Shown here piece by piece: positions 44,401-58,400 of a stretch of DNA of 64,000 nucleotides. The notes under the pieces were generated by a model that was not told the DNA's origin, did not search any database, and was given only the letters and a program-made list of their open reading frames with translations. Every line of letters begins with the position of its first letter. Positions within the stretch are counted from its first letter, which is position 1. A program made the translations under genes and the position numbers. The stretch comes from Oryza sativa Japonica Group (Eukaryota; Streptophyta; Magnoliopsida; Poales; Poaceae): positions 1,569,001 to 1,633,000 of the forward strand of contig NC_089036.1 of assembly GCF_034140825.1 (NCBI RefSeq), read 5' to 3'.

Positions 44401-44926
44401 TTGTTATGCTTTTCTTCTGCCTTTTATCCATATTAAAAGTGTTTTGGGTGTTTGTCTTTCTTGTGCTAAATTTGTAAAGATATATTGAAGTTTGCATTCT
44501 TACATACAAAGTGGAACAAAAAAAACTCTGAAAAATAATTGAAGGGATACACAACCCCTGGCCATATTTTCTGAGGTAATGCTTTTGTTGATGGGAACTA
44601 TGCTGATGGCACACTGTCATACTTTGTCTAAAACAAATTTCAATATCAATTTTAGTCAGCTTCATTGGCAACTTGTACTTGGGTAAGTCTGTCTGATGTG
44701 TGCAAAAGAGTATGCATTGTTTATTTGCTGCCACCATTTTGATTTTCTGCGTTTTCCATTATGCAGGACAGTAGAGGAGTGGTCATCCAAATATAGGGCT
44801 GAAGAGTTGTACATGATGAGGCGTCAAATAGATGAGCTTATTCTAAGCCTCAACTCAGCTAGGGATAATTTTCCACTTTCTTGCTCTTCCCTCCAGGGAA
44901 TGTACCTCTCATCCCTAGAGCGTTGA
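41473..44926 (+). CDS. HECT_2-type E3 ubiquitin ligase, UBE3D/E2-binding-like
   Basis: Five exons, 41473-41884, 42146-42224, 43085-43954, 44111-44368 and 44767-44926, give 592 aa. The order of conserved pieces fits the UBE3D (UBE2C-binding, HECT_2) family: an N-terminal WESLAHLPLLRLYLF, the Cys pair YCKAC (Cys151/Cys154) with ARLTKQPLR, then NWEDVADNWFGGC(C). A long acidic, Ser-rich insertion follows (about residues 185-370), then LLCAHCSSPIGSYPSQ (Cys410/Cys413), RLFKCY and HTLERLFVNLLLEVAEDE, ending in a helical tail. Human UBE3D binds E2 enzymes and can ubiquitinate cyclin B; the plant role is not known to me. The start at 41473 is chosen because composition changes there, although the frame is open upstream. 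Divergent from the F-box gene. Good confidence in the family, moderate in the start. Confidence 0.9.
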
Positions 44927-47900
44927 CTTGAAAATGAGATAAGCTCGGATCATGTCCTCATGCCCTAATACCTGTGCATACACAGTTTTAATATTCTTTC
45001 AGTGAACTCATTGACCATCTCATAAGTAAACTGCAATACATTGGGCTTGTCTTTTGCCGTCAAAAGACAGAGTGGCATCGAAATGGAGTAATGGAACAGA
45101 GCAATGGTGGATCCAGCTACCAGTGAATTCTGGCTCATTATGCTTTCGGTAGTAGGTTGTTTTATTCAACCATCTGGTTATCTACTTCATACAGTATTTG
45201 ACATCTCGCTGTATCTCTGAAGAATTAGGTGATCCTGCTTGCAGTCTGTATCCTGGTATACGTTTAGATTTTCTCCCTTAATGGAGCTAATTTTGATTCT
45301 TCCAATTGCATTTATGGAGTGATCTCTAAATGGTGCATTATATTTGTTCAGCTCTGATAGTCTGGTGGGAACAAAGCATTCTGATAGTCGTTCTCCTTAT
45401 ATTAACTTATGGACAATACTGCAATAGTGGTAGAGCCTGAACACATTCATCTGATAATACTGGACCAACTAATTGGCACACACTATGAATAGCTTGGACT
45501 ATATACTCCAATAATATAGCTACAGGAAATAGTTGTTGAATCTTTCATTGGTACTCCCTCTGTCCCAAAAAAACCTAACCTAGGACTTAGATGGGACATA
45601 ATCTAATACAACGAATCTGGACAAGCTAGTACAACGAATCTGGACAGACAGCTTGTCCAGATCCGTTGTACTAGATTATGTCCCATCTAAGTCCTAGGTT
45701 GGGTTCTTTTGGGACGGAGGGAGTACAAGTGTACAACCCATGGTTCCCTATGAACTTCGGTAGGAGTACTAATGTACTATCCTAGCCTGCTGTAGCACAC
45801 CAAACATCAACAGCCTTAGATTCATTTACCCATGATGATCCACGTAATACATGTCAGGTTCTTTAGTTGAAAGAACCATTCCTTAGTCTACATTTGGCTC
45901 TAAGATCCACATAAAAACAATACTTTCGTTTAATTATACTTACCAACTATTCTGCACAAATAGTGCAGCTTTTGTTATCATACATCAATCAGATATCTTT
46001 CTGTAATTCTGCTACACTTCAAACACCTTTTCTTGATGCATTTCATCATAGTATTCATCAATGAGGTGACTGTGCGTGTGAACCTGCATTTTTGTACCAC
46101 ATGTGTTCTGCAATTCACTCTCATGGATCTGAACATGTGTACTAGAGATACGGCCATGTTGTGTCCACGTCACTGTGCACATGTTTACATAGTAGACCTC
46201 TTTCCAAAACCATGAAAGTGCCATGGAAAAGGCTCATGATTTTATCAAGTGTTGTTACACAAATGGTGAAGCACAACAGCCAACAGGGCCATGCATGGAA
46301 TGGTGAACATTGGCCCTAGTCTACTGGTTGAAAGACTTGTCATGTTCTCACTCTTGCATTACATAGCTTTGAATTGCTTTGTTGATGAAGCATGTCCTCT
46401 AAACAATGTAGGATGCAAAGGTATATGACTACCCATCAGCACATGGACTTAATAGTCTTAATTAGACCTGATAGGTGCATGCCAAATTATTACATGGAAT
46501 GCAGTGATCAAAGTTAGCTTGTGCATAAATGCAAAAGGAAGAGACAACAACTTGTAGTACTATCTGGTGATAGAGCAAAGCTATACATATTAATGGGGAT
46601 TGAGCCTGATATGATTTTTCTAATGCCCATCAAAACTGTCCAGGTCATGCATATATTTCAACAAAGATTTTTCTTCCTTCCATATGCACTTGTCTTTTTC
46701 ATTCATCATCTTATGGCTAAGTTGCAATGATCGAGATAAAATGCATTTTAATTTGGTCCTCTAGGAAATCAAGCACAACACTCACCTCTCCCTGTCTCTC
46801 TCATTTATCCCATATCCAATCCAATAATTGAATCACCATTTTATTAGATCAATCAGGACAAACATTGGAGTCTTGTTACATCAATTAATTTACATATACA
46901 CTAACAGTAACTCTTCTTGTTTGTCTAGCTGAAGACTTCAAGGGAAGACACCATGGGCCAATAGATTAAATACATCTATGCCTATAATGGCAGACATAAT
47001 AAAGTGGAGCTAGTCTCTCTAATCATCTCCAGTACTCTTAACTGGAGCTTTCATCATGTGGACACATACCCAACCCCAGGGCTATAATTCAGATGGATCA
47101 ACCAATGCAAGCCTTATCTTTCTCTGGCAAAGAGGATCTGTACCTGAGATCCTAGCATTAAAACCCACAGTTTGTTTTTACCTTAAAAAGCTGTTTGAGT
47201 ACTACTTTCCTTAGGACTTTATTCGGCCTTTTACTCTTTTCTATGTGCATTACAATTCTTGGAAATAAAACAAAACCTCTTGAATCTTGATCCTATAAGA
47301 CAGTAACAGTTCAACAATAATTGACAGCAGCAATTAGTGATCATGCTTGTAGATGATTTCCACAAGATGAATCAATTTCTTTATCCATCATCACACATCT
47401 TAAACTGATTAAGAATCATATGAAACAAAAGGGCACATCTAGTCTAGTAATGTATCTTTAGTAAAAAGACATAGTTAACAGCAGTGATGTATATTTTTTT
47501 TACTTTCTTTTTAGGGTTGTAATAACAAACACCTTTTCACTGTGCAGGGTCAAACCAGTAGAAGCGGGAAGACAGACATTGCAAGGCCGGTGCCTTTGAG
47601 CAATGTAGGGGCCCATGCATAGAGGGATCCAAGGGAGAAAAGGTATAGTAGATAGCACTGAGGCCTAGTGGGAGCCGTTACACTAGTATCCAAATGTTTA
47701 TACAGTAATAGTATATTGCCAAGTTAACAGTTCAGTCCAGTCCAACTGGGTTGGATGATCATATATACTACATACTGTGTGTGTGCCTCCTGCATCCATC
47801 TAGCAGCAGTTGTATCTGAATTTTTAATGTTTAAAGGATTAGAACATTCCATGGAACATTGGGATACCTACACTGACCAGAAGCTACTAGCACTTCAAAG

Positions 47901-49226
47901 GTAGTAGTAGTTGTAAAAAAAAGAAAAATCAGTGAGAAGTTGATAGTGTGCATGCATGTATTGTTAACCACTGCACTTTGACTCTTTTTTCTTTCAGTGT
48001 TTTGGAGTGTCTGATTTGTGTTTGCATGTAGGATTTGATTTATACAACTTGGATGGATTAATCCTGTAATATGATGGACTTACAAATTTTGTTTGAGATA
48101 GCCAACACTAAGCATTATTGTCCTCTAAAAAAAGCACTACTGTCCTCTTTTATTAGGTTTTTCAAGTACAAGAATTGGATGACATTTTTGTGTATCATGT
48201 ACGGGAATTGGCAACTTTGCTAAAGTTCTTGTGTAAAATATAAATAGTACCTCCAATTGGGATCATACTTAGTATATTTTTCTTCTCGAAGCTCGAGAAA
48301 GTAAATCACTTTAGGAACAACCGATTATATCAAATGTACAAGTGACTTGCATGTTTTCGGGGATTTAATTAATTAGATTTGTGCTAAGAAGTCAGATTTT
48401 CAAATTTTGGCGGGTTAGAGCTTTGCTATATTGAATCATGGGCTGTCCTGAGTACATATGTTAGCATTTTGCAGCAATTTTATTTATTTAAAACACAACA
48501 AGATATGTGAATCCCCCCATGATTTCCATTGAGAATTGCTACATAATCAAATAATCCCGAAAACATTTTGCGAAGTTTTGTTTATTTAGATCCCAGGTTG
48601 AGGGTTAGCGTGTGTGTTTAAGACATCTTCATCGTCACCAGCAATAGTTAAAAAAAGCATGAAGGAAATCTGATGCCAATACTCTGGAATCTCATCAATA
48701 CTTATGGCTTAATTACACATTGTAGTTGGAAAAATATCTTGTGTAAATATTGAAAAAGAAATCTACAAAATCCAAAAATTAAAAAATGATTGGTGGATGA
48801 TGTATGCATGGCCATGCAAACATTCACAATCACCAAGCTCAAGTGCACTTGAAAATTTTGCCATTTGCTAAAGAACTTGGAAATATCCAAACTCTATCCA
48901 AATGCCATACAGAAAGAGAGATGAAAGAAAAAAAAACGCGGGAAATCACTGAGCACACACAATTTAAGAGATCGAGAGAGCAAATTACAAATGCCTCTTG
49001 ATTAATTCTTGAAGAAATGATCAATCAAAAGGGATGGAATCATATGGAAATCACTCACACTATCATGTGCTACAAAGAGAAACTTTTTTTTACAGCTGCA
49101 CTGATCTCTCACTCACTCACCCATGCATGCACACACCATTAATTGCACTGATCTTCAGAGCTAGACTTGGATCAAATTACACTTAAAATTCAAGACGAAT
49201 TTATCTCTCTATGAAATTAATTACTA
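44927..49226. other. Gene-free intergenic stretch of 4.3 kb
   Basis: 3' flank of the UBE3D-like gene, then AT-rich sequence up to the end of the SMR gene. Apart from the MITE at 45554, I see only short low-complexity runs. Open frames (for example 46521-46730, 48804-49001) have no domain. No tRNA or known microRNA was recognised. Confidence 0.4.
45554..45723. mobile_element. Stowaway-like MITE with internal duplication
   Basis: Nearly perfect hairpin: CTCCCTCTGTCCCAAAAAAA at the left, TTTTGGGACGGAGGGAG at the right, TA on both sides. The interior repeats (A/G)TACAACGAATCTGGACA twice and then gives its inverse. The high arm identity suggests recent insertion. Confidence 0.85.
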
Positions 49227-49517
49227 CTAATTTGCCTTTGCAACTCGGTTGGCAAAGACGGCCTCCAAATCCGCCGGCACGCGGAAGAACTCCAGCGAGT
49301 CGCCGCCGTCGTCGTCGCAGCAGTTGCACCGCCGGCCGCCGCCGGCGACGATCGCCACCGCCGCCGTCCTCGGCTTCTTGGGCGCCGGCGGGCACGTCGC
49401 CGCCTCCGCCGGTAATCTGCACTCCTCCCCTCTCGGCGTCGTCACCTCCTCCTCCTCCTCCTCCTCGTCGCCGAGCTGTGGCCGGCTGACCTTGACCGGC
49501 TTCAGCGACACCGTGAT

Positions 49518-49554
<37 letters not shown>

Positions 49555-49649
49555 AGCACCCACACGGCGGCCTGCTCCTTCTTCTTGCAGCTCTCCGGTT
49601 GGGCTTCGACATGGAGATGCAGCCTCTTCTTCACTTCTTGGATCCCCAT
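49227..49649 (-). CDS. SIAMESE-related (SMR6-like) cyclin-dependent kinase inhibitor
   Basis: A single exon of 140 aa. SMR proteins are plant CDK inhibitors that bind CDK-cyclin complexes in the nucleus and promote the switch from mitosis to endoreduplication. The order of short motifs matches the family: VWVLAG (29-34) then SLKPVKV (48-54), an acidic run, TTPRGEECRLP (70-80), CPPAPKKPR (86-94), and the C-terminal EFFRVPADLEAVF (120-132), the cyclin-binding-type end motif. Two simple runs stand out: ten Gly (34-43) coded by a GGC/CCG microsatellite and eight Asp/Glu around 61-68. A Cys-rich insert (CNCC, 108-111) is unusual. The ATG at 49649 is followed by the conserved-looking MGIQEVKKRL. 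The rice EL2 protein is a paralogue in the same family. Confidence 0.88.
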
Positions 49650-50217
49650 GGATGCGATGAATTACAGCAGCTAAGCTGCTACTTCTTCTGCTGCTTAATT
49701 AACAGCAGCTAGTGTAGCTGATGAATTACTGAATTAAGCTTTGGTGTTAAGCAAAGCAGGTGAAGAAACTGGCAATGGAGGCTTTCAGTCAGGTGAGAGA
49801 TGAACAGCTAAGCTAGGAAGTGCAGTGAGAGTGACAGTGTAGAGAGCAACAGAAGAAAGGGAGCTAATTAAATAGGTGAGCCTTTACAACTTTTTTTTTT
49901 GAGTTGTCCTCTTTTGTCAAAGGCAAGGGGTGGCTAACTGTGCAGTACTGGGTTTGAGATGGAAAGCTGGTAGTATTAAGATAGGCTTTGTACTTGTGTA
50001 TTAGGCTCCTAATTATTGAAGCTGCATGCATACTGATACTTGTCAGAGATTTCAGTAGTTGTTGAGGCCCATGTCTTCATGGGCTTCAAGGCCCAGTAGC
50101 AAATAAGCTTGTAGTAGTTATTGGTGATATATATCACTAATTGCACTTTGGGCAGGCCCAAAGTAATACATCTCAATTGCTAACTCCACTGTTTTTGGCA
50201 ATTTGGCAGAAACACTG

Positions 50218-50525
50218 ATACCCTTTTTGAAAAAAAGGATAGGAATTCCTATATGAGTCATTTAGATTGTAGGATTGCTTCAAAGGAAAATCAAAAGATA
50301 GGAAAAATTCCTCCCCTTTTTGTAGGTTAAACCTCATTGTTTCAAAAACCTTTGAGATTTCCAAGGCTTCTTCTCTCAAAATTCCTATGGTTTTCCTGTG
50401 ATATATCCAAACATATGTATTAAATAATTCTTTCTGTTTTCTTTCCTATGGGATTTTACATGTGATGGTATTCAAATCCTACGTTTTTCCTATTCCTATT
50501 CTAAAAATCCTAAGTTCCAAAGAGT
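50218..50525. mobile_element. MITE-like element with imperfect ends
   Basis: The left end CCCTTTTTGAAAAAAAGGATAGG and right end ATCCTAAGTTCCAAAGAGTCC are weak inverted repeats, and the interior holds paired ATAGGAATTCCTAT-type and CCTATTCCTATTC words seen in a common rice MITE group. The target duplication is not clear, so ends are approximate. Confidence 0.5.
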
Positions 50526-52214
50526 CCTTGATGTGCAACACTCTGTTTGTGACCATCCTGAAACCGCATGAATTCTGAAGAGCCTGAACCTGCCTTGATG
50601 TCTTTCTCCCTAGCCCTAGCCTCTTCTGCAGCTTTCTGTTGTTAACAGACAGGCAATTGCCAACTGCAGAATCTTAATTCTGTCTACTAATTAGCTGCAA
50701 AGACAATAGTGCTCATTTGATTTCTTTAGTCCTGAACTCCTGATTCTTTGCTGATGATTCAAGCCAAAGCAAGCCAAACCAAACCATCATGCAAGTGTAG
50801 TACTTCTTGTTCTTGCTCCTCTTGTGTTCGATTGGACTAATTGGATGGACACCTTGATGATCCAGCTGCATGAGAGTGAGTGATGACATGGGCTCCCAGC
50901 TGGATAGCTGCACATTCTGGTGAGTGTGTCTGTCTGTGTACCTACCGTTTAATTTGGGCTTTTGGCAAATTGGCAAATATAATACAGATAATCCCAGATC
51001 ATAATCCATCTCTTAATCTAGAACCCCAATGATGATTATTATTTTGCTTAGAAGGGATAGAGAGAGAGAGAAAAAAAATTAGGCACCTAATTGTAGTAGG
51101 GGCGGTTGGTGGGGCCCACATGACGTCAGCGCCATATGCGTAGGGACAGCTCAACCACGAGGAGACGATGAGAAGACTGACAGGCAGGCAGACACGACCG
51201 CGAGCCTCACTTTCAGAGTTTTCAGAAGTTTCAGAGTTTTCAGTACAAGGTTTGATCGATACTGCCTGCCTGCCTTCCTGCATGCAATGTATGTATGGCT
51301 ACCAAACTGCTTAGTGCTAATCTTGTCAACTTGAAACAGAATTATGATGAGATTGAAGTCATACAGAGATGATGAGTACTCAACTAATCTTGTCTGTTTA
51401 TCTGCATATCTGGTGAGAAAAATTCTTTCTTTAGATGTATCTGGTCAGCTATTTGTTGTCTACTGTTACTCTGTTAGTCTGATTGCAAGTGACTAGTGTG
51501 GTCTGGAATGGATAGAGGAGTGCAGATACTGGGGGCCCACATGTCAGTGACACAGCACAAGAGTGGGGCCCAGGAAAATGTCCTCACTTCGCTGGATTCA
51601 CCTGCCTCTTGAAGCAACCTTTCTTCTTTCTTTTGCTCTGTGATCATGGTAAAAAAAAAGAAAAGAAAAAAAAAGAGGGGAAAAAAAGCTGTCTTTGATG
51701 TGCCCACATGAGCACTAGCCAGCCTGCAATGCAGAAGCTTTTGCTTCCAAAAAGCCTTCTTTTCTCCCCTTTCTCCATCCTACCTAGATGCCGTGTTTGG
51801 TAGCAAGTTCTTCGTAGTAGCTTGTCTGATCTGTAAAATGTAGTAAGCAGCTAATCTTCAGTATCTGTCTGAGATTGGTAGGAGCAGTATATTCAGTTCA
51901 GTACACCTGTGTTGCAGGTGAAAGGTCTTGGTTGGTTTGAAGCCAATTTTTTCTCTTTCAATGTTTGGTAGTGCTAAAACATTGGCAAGTATTGATAGTA
52001 CTAACTTTTGTAGTCTAGAATTTCAACAAGTATGGCTAAAAATTTGTGGCAATCCAAACATTCATTTGAAACATGCAGTGATGATGAAAGCTAAGACAAT
52101 TCCTTTTTTTAGGGAGGTGTTTGAAACAGATTATTCACGAGATTTGTTACAGTGGATTTGTCTACTTGATTACAACGATAAATTAAATATTTTAAGAAAT
52201 AAACTCAACAAATA

Positions 52215-52448
52215 CTACCTCCGTTTTTTAATAGATTACACCGTTGACTTTCGGGTACATGTTCGATCATTCGTCTTACTAAAAAAATTATGAAATTATC
52301 ATTAGTTATGTTAGTTGTTTTATCCTAAAATTATTTTAAGCATGATTTATATTTCATGCATTTGCATAAATAATTTTAATAAGACGAATAGTTAAACATG
52401 TGTTTAAAAGTAAACGGTGTCATCTATTAAAAAACGAAACGAAGGGAG
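52215..52448. mobile_element. Stowaway-like MITE, about 234 bp
   Basis: CTACCTCCGTTTTTTAATAG at the left and CTATTAAAAAACGAAACGAAGGGAG at the right, with TA flanks. Interior TTCGTCTTACTAAAAAAATT pairs with TTAATAAGACGAATAG. Non-coding. Confidence 0.8.
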
Positions 52449-55417
52449 TAGTTTACAACAAGTCATCTAAGAAACATAGTAAAACAAACTATTTTAAGAA
52501 TAACATGTTTTTAAAAGCGTGTAACAAATAATCCACGGCAGAGCATGTTCTATTCTGATTCCTGAGTCAAACAAGGCTGGAAAGCACAACAGTAAGTGGA
52601 CCTATATTGCAATCCAATCAACCAACCTACCCTACACTCTGAAAGGCCATAGATCCAACTATCCAATCCGGACACATGTTGTGGAATTTTGATCTTTGAA
52701 TTGCTCACACATACTTGGAAATGCAGAAGTGAAACAAAAGGCACAGTGAGAGTTATACTATATTTAGATAATTCAAGTTTTATTAAAACTCAGTCAATTA
52801 CACCAAGATAATATAATCGAACTGAACCCGCCCAACCTCTGCACGAGATACACACAACCAACGAGTTATACTACATATATGAACACCAACCTTCTTGACC
52901 ATATAATCAGTCTCCAATATAACCGTTAATTTTGACTGAAAGAAATATATTTGGAGACCCAATAAAATTATGATATTATGAAAGAAAACCGATAGAGTAA
53001 CAAAATGCGAGGAAAAATATCTATCATAAGCCAACAAAGCAATAGCTATACGTACGTAGCTGGATCAGTCAGTCTCTAGTGCAAACAAATACGTAGTTGG
53101 ATGCGTATACGGTACAAACATTTGCGAGCCAAATTGATCTCTCCCTAGCTACGAAACAAAAGCACAGCTCGTACAACTGCAGCTGCCTTAATTGTCGATC
53201 TGGCCAAACTAATCATGGCAGAAACAGGTAGAGGCATCAGCTGATCAAACACTGGCCATCCATGGAACAAGATGCTTTCTATCTCCCTCCACATATATAT
53301 TAGTGCAATTTTAGTGCTAATTATTTGTAAATGCTGCCTTTAGTGTGTATATTTTCCTTGTCTTATGTGTCATTATCAAATATTCCCAGCCAAACTCAAA
53401 TTGCTCAGCTGATGGATGGATGGATGGATTGAGAAGGAAAAAAGGAAAAACAAAAAATCTTTAGGTGGTTATGATTTTGGCGGCACAACATGACAAGATG
53501 GCTTTTGCACGGCCGGTGCCTCCCTAAGTGCTGTTGCATGTTTGTTTCCAATCACAAGGTCAGATATATTCTATACTCTTGTTCCTTTCATCCAATATTT
53601 TCCTTTTTTTTTTCTCTCAAGAAAAACACTAGCTCCTTTCTTTCTTTCTGGACCTAACATTTCCTCATTTTTCTTTTCTGTTTTGCATGATCAGAATTTT
53701 TGTTTTCACAAATGCAAAAAAGCTTATGGAGATGGTGCTGTGCTAGTTAATTAGCAGCAACACATTGACATGTACATAGACGGTGGGAGTGGGACCACAG
53801 GGTGACGGCTATATATATTCCAGGGAGCAAAAGAAAACAGTGCCAGGAAACAAAACATCAACCTCTGAACAATATTTCCAGCCAATGATATGGGCTGCGT
53901 ACGATGCTGACTCATCTCTGATAGAGGCTGATGATAAGTATTTCCAAGCATCCATGACATCATCTTCGCATGGCTATCTCCATTGATTTCTCTCTTTCGG
54001 CGCAGTGATAATGATGGAATAATACATGACATAAACACCACCTGCCTCTGGTTTTCAGAAAATCATCTGGTTTAGTCTCTGAAAGCAGCACTGCAGGTGA
54101 CGGCCGGTGGATTTCTTAACTTTGACAGGATTAACTTTGGATTGTTTGATCAGTAGCTGGAGTGCTGGATCCAGCATGGCACTTTGGATTTGCCAACTTG
54201 GTATTTTCCTTCTCCAAAGTAGTTGATCATGTGGAATTCTTTTGCTGCAGATCACTGTCATCAGCAGCCACTTGACTGATTGAATATTCAGGGGGCATGC
54301 ACCTCCTTTATCTGTACCTGTGGCTCTGCAGTCTTCAGAAACTAGGCCCTCTATGAGCAATGTCAGCAGGTGTCAAGGCTACCATACTTCTGGATGTTTA
54401 AACAGTGAGCTCATGGTGAAGTATATGAGGTTTACAAACTGTTGGTGATCCTATACCTGACAAAAAATCGCAACAGACACTTCAATTTGGCGTTCAGCAG
54501 CACAGGTCCAGGAAGAAAAAATGACACCTGAACCAACATATTATATTGTGGTGCTTGTTTACCTGGACTTAACACAAAACCATTATATCAGAGGAGAAGT
54601 TACTTTCATCGTGTTGCTCCTTTCACTCGATTAGATTCAGCAAACCTTTTGATGTCCTGAAGAAACATTGACTGCATCCATACTATTATCCACTTGGCAT
54701 TACAAGTGCATTATGAGGTAAGATGGACAGTACCTTTTGTGACACCTTCCCCATTGTATAGATCGTCGAATGTGCCGGAAGATGCCATGGCAGCCTAACT
54801 GGTATGAGATGACCTGCACCTGTAGGGAATATTGAACAATCATGTTATGTTATATGTAAAGCCAAGCAACAAAAGAAAAGGCAGATAATAGTATTTTTAC
54901 ACTGAAAATTAAACTTTTCTTCCGAGCTACACTCAAGGAAAAAAGAATGAAAGATAGGGATCCAAGGATGATACTTGAGAGCAATTATCGATGCAATAAT
55001 TTCACACAGAAAAGGTTCTGTGGGTCCAGCAATGCAAGAATGCTAGACACACTGGTCCAGCCACCACTACCATGTGCCTCATGTACCAGTTGGCATTTTG
55101 GCACCTAATGCTAAGTTTCCATGTTCACTGATCAACCATTTCAGCGATAAATTCTACCACTTAATCTAGATTATGGCTAAGCAAAGCGCTAACCGCCAAT
55201 CAAGAGCAGTGTCAGTCTGCCATTGCTTTCCTAACCGCTGCTCAGCAATAGAAAATATATCGACAGAAGAAAGGCTGGTATAAAGACCGCCATCTTTTCA
55301 AGCACCCACAAGACTTTCTAGGGAAGAAGCCTCTCTTTCTTTCTTTCGTTCTTTCTTTTGTTTTCACTTTCTTTTCTTCTTCCCATCCTGATCTTCTTCC
55401 CGTCCTGATCTGGAGCA

Positions 55418-58400
55418 ATGGCGACGGAAGAAGAAGCAAGGGAAGCAACAGATGGCCAGGTAACCAATGGCTTCTCGTAGTCTCTGAGTTTTGTGCAGAA
55501 CTTGCTTGTTTCTGTTTCCATGCATGCATACTTTCTGCATATGCAAAACTACGTAGAGAGCTCCAGTGTTGCAGAAATCACCTGAATGGTGATGAGCTCT
55601 CTATGTATCAGCTAACAGACTTTGGCCAGTTTGCAAGGTAAATCATCAGTGTTTCTTACTTGTTGCTCCATGATCTTCTTGAGCATATATGTATCATGCC
55701 CAGTTCGCAAGGAAAATCATCACCGTGACTTCTTGTTCCATGATCTCTTCATGTTAATCTCCTTCATAGTATCTATGGGATGTTCTTTGCTTTTGAAGGG
55801 TTCTATGGATGCTCTTCATGTAGTATGCCAGCACTGAGTTCATTTGTGTTCCTAAACAATCTTAAAAAGCAAAGCATGGGCTTAAACGATGCAATAGGTT
55901 AGCGCACAGTAATTAGTAATCAAGTTTCGCTTTGGTTTATAGCAAACAGAATTAAGACGCCGATCTTTTCAAACTTAACCATTTCTTGATTTTGTTACAT
56001 AAAAGTTAGATTCGTTTAAAGGGATCCTATTTTTCAATATGTAGCCTATTGAGCAAGTATAACAATTGTACACTCTTATCCTTTTATTTTCGAAAAAAAA
56101 ATCACTAGCAGTACTCTTTTACCCAACTTGGTTATTCCTTCATTAATTTCGTGAAGAAAAAAAGAAAACAGTGTCATTCAAAAGTAAACTTCTATAGTTC
56201 TACTTTACCTGTATAGAGAAAGCAATACATTAACAGTCAGAAACAGTACAAAATGGTAAAAAAATGTTAATCAGAAATTGGCAGTTACAGTGAGCATGAA
56301 CAGTCGAGTGTGTCAATGTAAGACAAAGGCATGATGTGAGCAAAGTATACTTGAAGCATGCCTAAGCATATAGTTGCAGAACTAATCAAGTAGTACTTAA
56401 ATATATGCACTTCACACTCCTGCAATCTTGATTCATTCTAGAATTAATCAAGGCTCCTAAGAGGCTAAGATAGGCACAACGTTTTCCAGTTAGGATGTCC
56501 ACATTCCAGATTCAGAAGCAAAACTCTTCAATTAGGTGTGCCACCTGGCTTAGCATGTGGCATTGCCATATTATTTAATAAGTCAGACTGTTCTTTGTTG
56601 ACTAGTTGGTGTACTAGAACCATGAAATAGATACTCTTACTGTCTTGCATGCAGTCTGACTGAACCAGCATGTGCCATCAATGTCATTCATTGGTAAAAA
56701 CATAGTTGCCATGTGGAAATCCTTTCTGTCATGCTGGACAGTGGACACTTTATATGTAGGGTTTGTAATGCTGTATTATCATTATGTTCTTGGATGTCCC
56801 TTTGTACGGATTATAACTGAAACTGAACAATGTTAATAGATAGTTGAATATGTGGATGCACATTTCAGTTTATATGCGGGTAGTCATTATCAATTCCTAA
56901 CTTGTGAATAAACAATGTACATGTCATAATGACAACCCACTGTCACATGAAGTGTATCAGTTTTATATGTTCGATTAACCTATACATTTCCCAGGAAGTT
57001 CAAGTGGAAGCTGCGACTGATTTGCAAGCACAACTTGACAGCAAGCTTTCTTCTATTAAAGAGATCAAGGGCGAGGCACAAACCATGGGTTCAACTGAAG
57101 GAATATTGAAGATTCCAGAGGACGAAGTTTTAGTAGAAGCACCCTCTGAAACCAAAATTCCTTCAGAACATAGTTTAAATGGCACGGCGTCTTCTTTGAA
57201 TGGTCATGTGAATAAAGAAGAGAATATTTCAAATGAGCAGCCCCATGAAATTAATCAGGAAAGTCAAGAGCAGGTAGAAACTTCATCTGATGGAACAAGT
57301 ACTTACCCGAGCAATAAAAGCAATGAAGAAGAGATGACTGATTCTCTTAGCCATGGAGAGAGTGCATCAGAAGATACCACCATTCTCAAATGTGAGAATG
57401 CAGAGGCCAAGGATCATGGCCAACAAGATGTTGAAGGTCATGTAACGAATGACACCATGGTGCAGGAAGAAATTTGTAAAACTGATGATGCTATTGAGCA
57501 AACAGTTGATGCTCAAGATCTGGATTCATCAAAAGAAAGCAAGGAAGCACAACCTGCAATCATGACAGATATTCCTGCCGATGAGGTTCTAGCTGAAGCG
57601 CCGGCTGGAATCCAGTCTCCTCTGGAGCCTAATGTGGGTGACTCTGACACCGTTCCAGGAAACAAAGAAACAGATGATCCGGCTAAAGAAGATGATACTG
57701 CTTATCTTGACCACAAAGAGAGCTTTCCAGAAGATAAAGTTATTGCAGAACATGCAGATGAAGAAGTCAAAGCAGAAGATCAACAGAGTAAGCAAGCCGA
57801 TGACATGGATGCAGAGGTGTTACAGGAAGAGATACCTGAAAGCAAAGAATCTGATTTGCCTGAAACTGAACAAGCCGAGGAGGCGTCAGTTGATGATCAA
57901 GAAGCTCTGAATCAACAACCAGCTTTAGAAACCAATGATAGTTTGTCTGTAAAAGCTGAAGAAACTTGCCATCAGAGCAATGTGGCCACTTGTGGGGAGA
58001 AAACTCCAGAAGATGATGCGACTACAAGAGAGCCAACTGTTGATACCAAAGAAGAGCAAAACCAGGGATCAGTAGAAGAAATGAAAGATGCTGAAGCAGT
58101 TGATACTGAAGAAACAGTGCAACAAAGCAGTGTTGCTTTTGATGAGGCAATTCAAGATCATGCAGCAACTACAAATCCCAGTTCTGATATACAGAGCATT
58201 GAACCAGAAGAAACCAAGGGCCCTAGTGATGTCAAAGCCGAAGAAGTTTCCAGTCAGAGCAATGTGGCTTTTGCTGAAGATGCAGTTCAAGATAAGGTAA
58301 TACCAAGTGAGCCACCAGAAGATATACGACCAGTGAAGAAGTTGGAACAAGAAGAAACTAAGGAAGCTGATGAAGCTTCCAACGAAACGAACTCTGCTAT

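Larger units (their letters stand above)
49650..55417. other. Long divergent intergenic region, SMR-like gene to acidic-repeat gene
   Basis: About 5.8 kb between two divergent genes. The SMR side (49660-49880) looks like 5' UTR and promoter. GGCCCA/TGGGC words occur at 50066-50160. MITE-like elements lie at 50218 and 52215. An 18-bp tandem repeat of TTTCAGAGTTTTCAGAAG type is at ~51210-51240. A CTTTCTTTCTTTCGTTC pyrimidine tract at ~55330-55370 probably belongs to the 5' leader of the acidic-repeat gene. No further protein gene is well supported. Confidence 0.4.

Noticed and set aside
53783-53986. Plus-strand open frame ending DKYFQASMTSSSHGYLH
   Set aside because: It looks protein-like at the end but is short, lacks family resemblance and has an equally open frame on the opposite strand.
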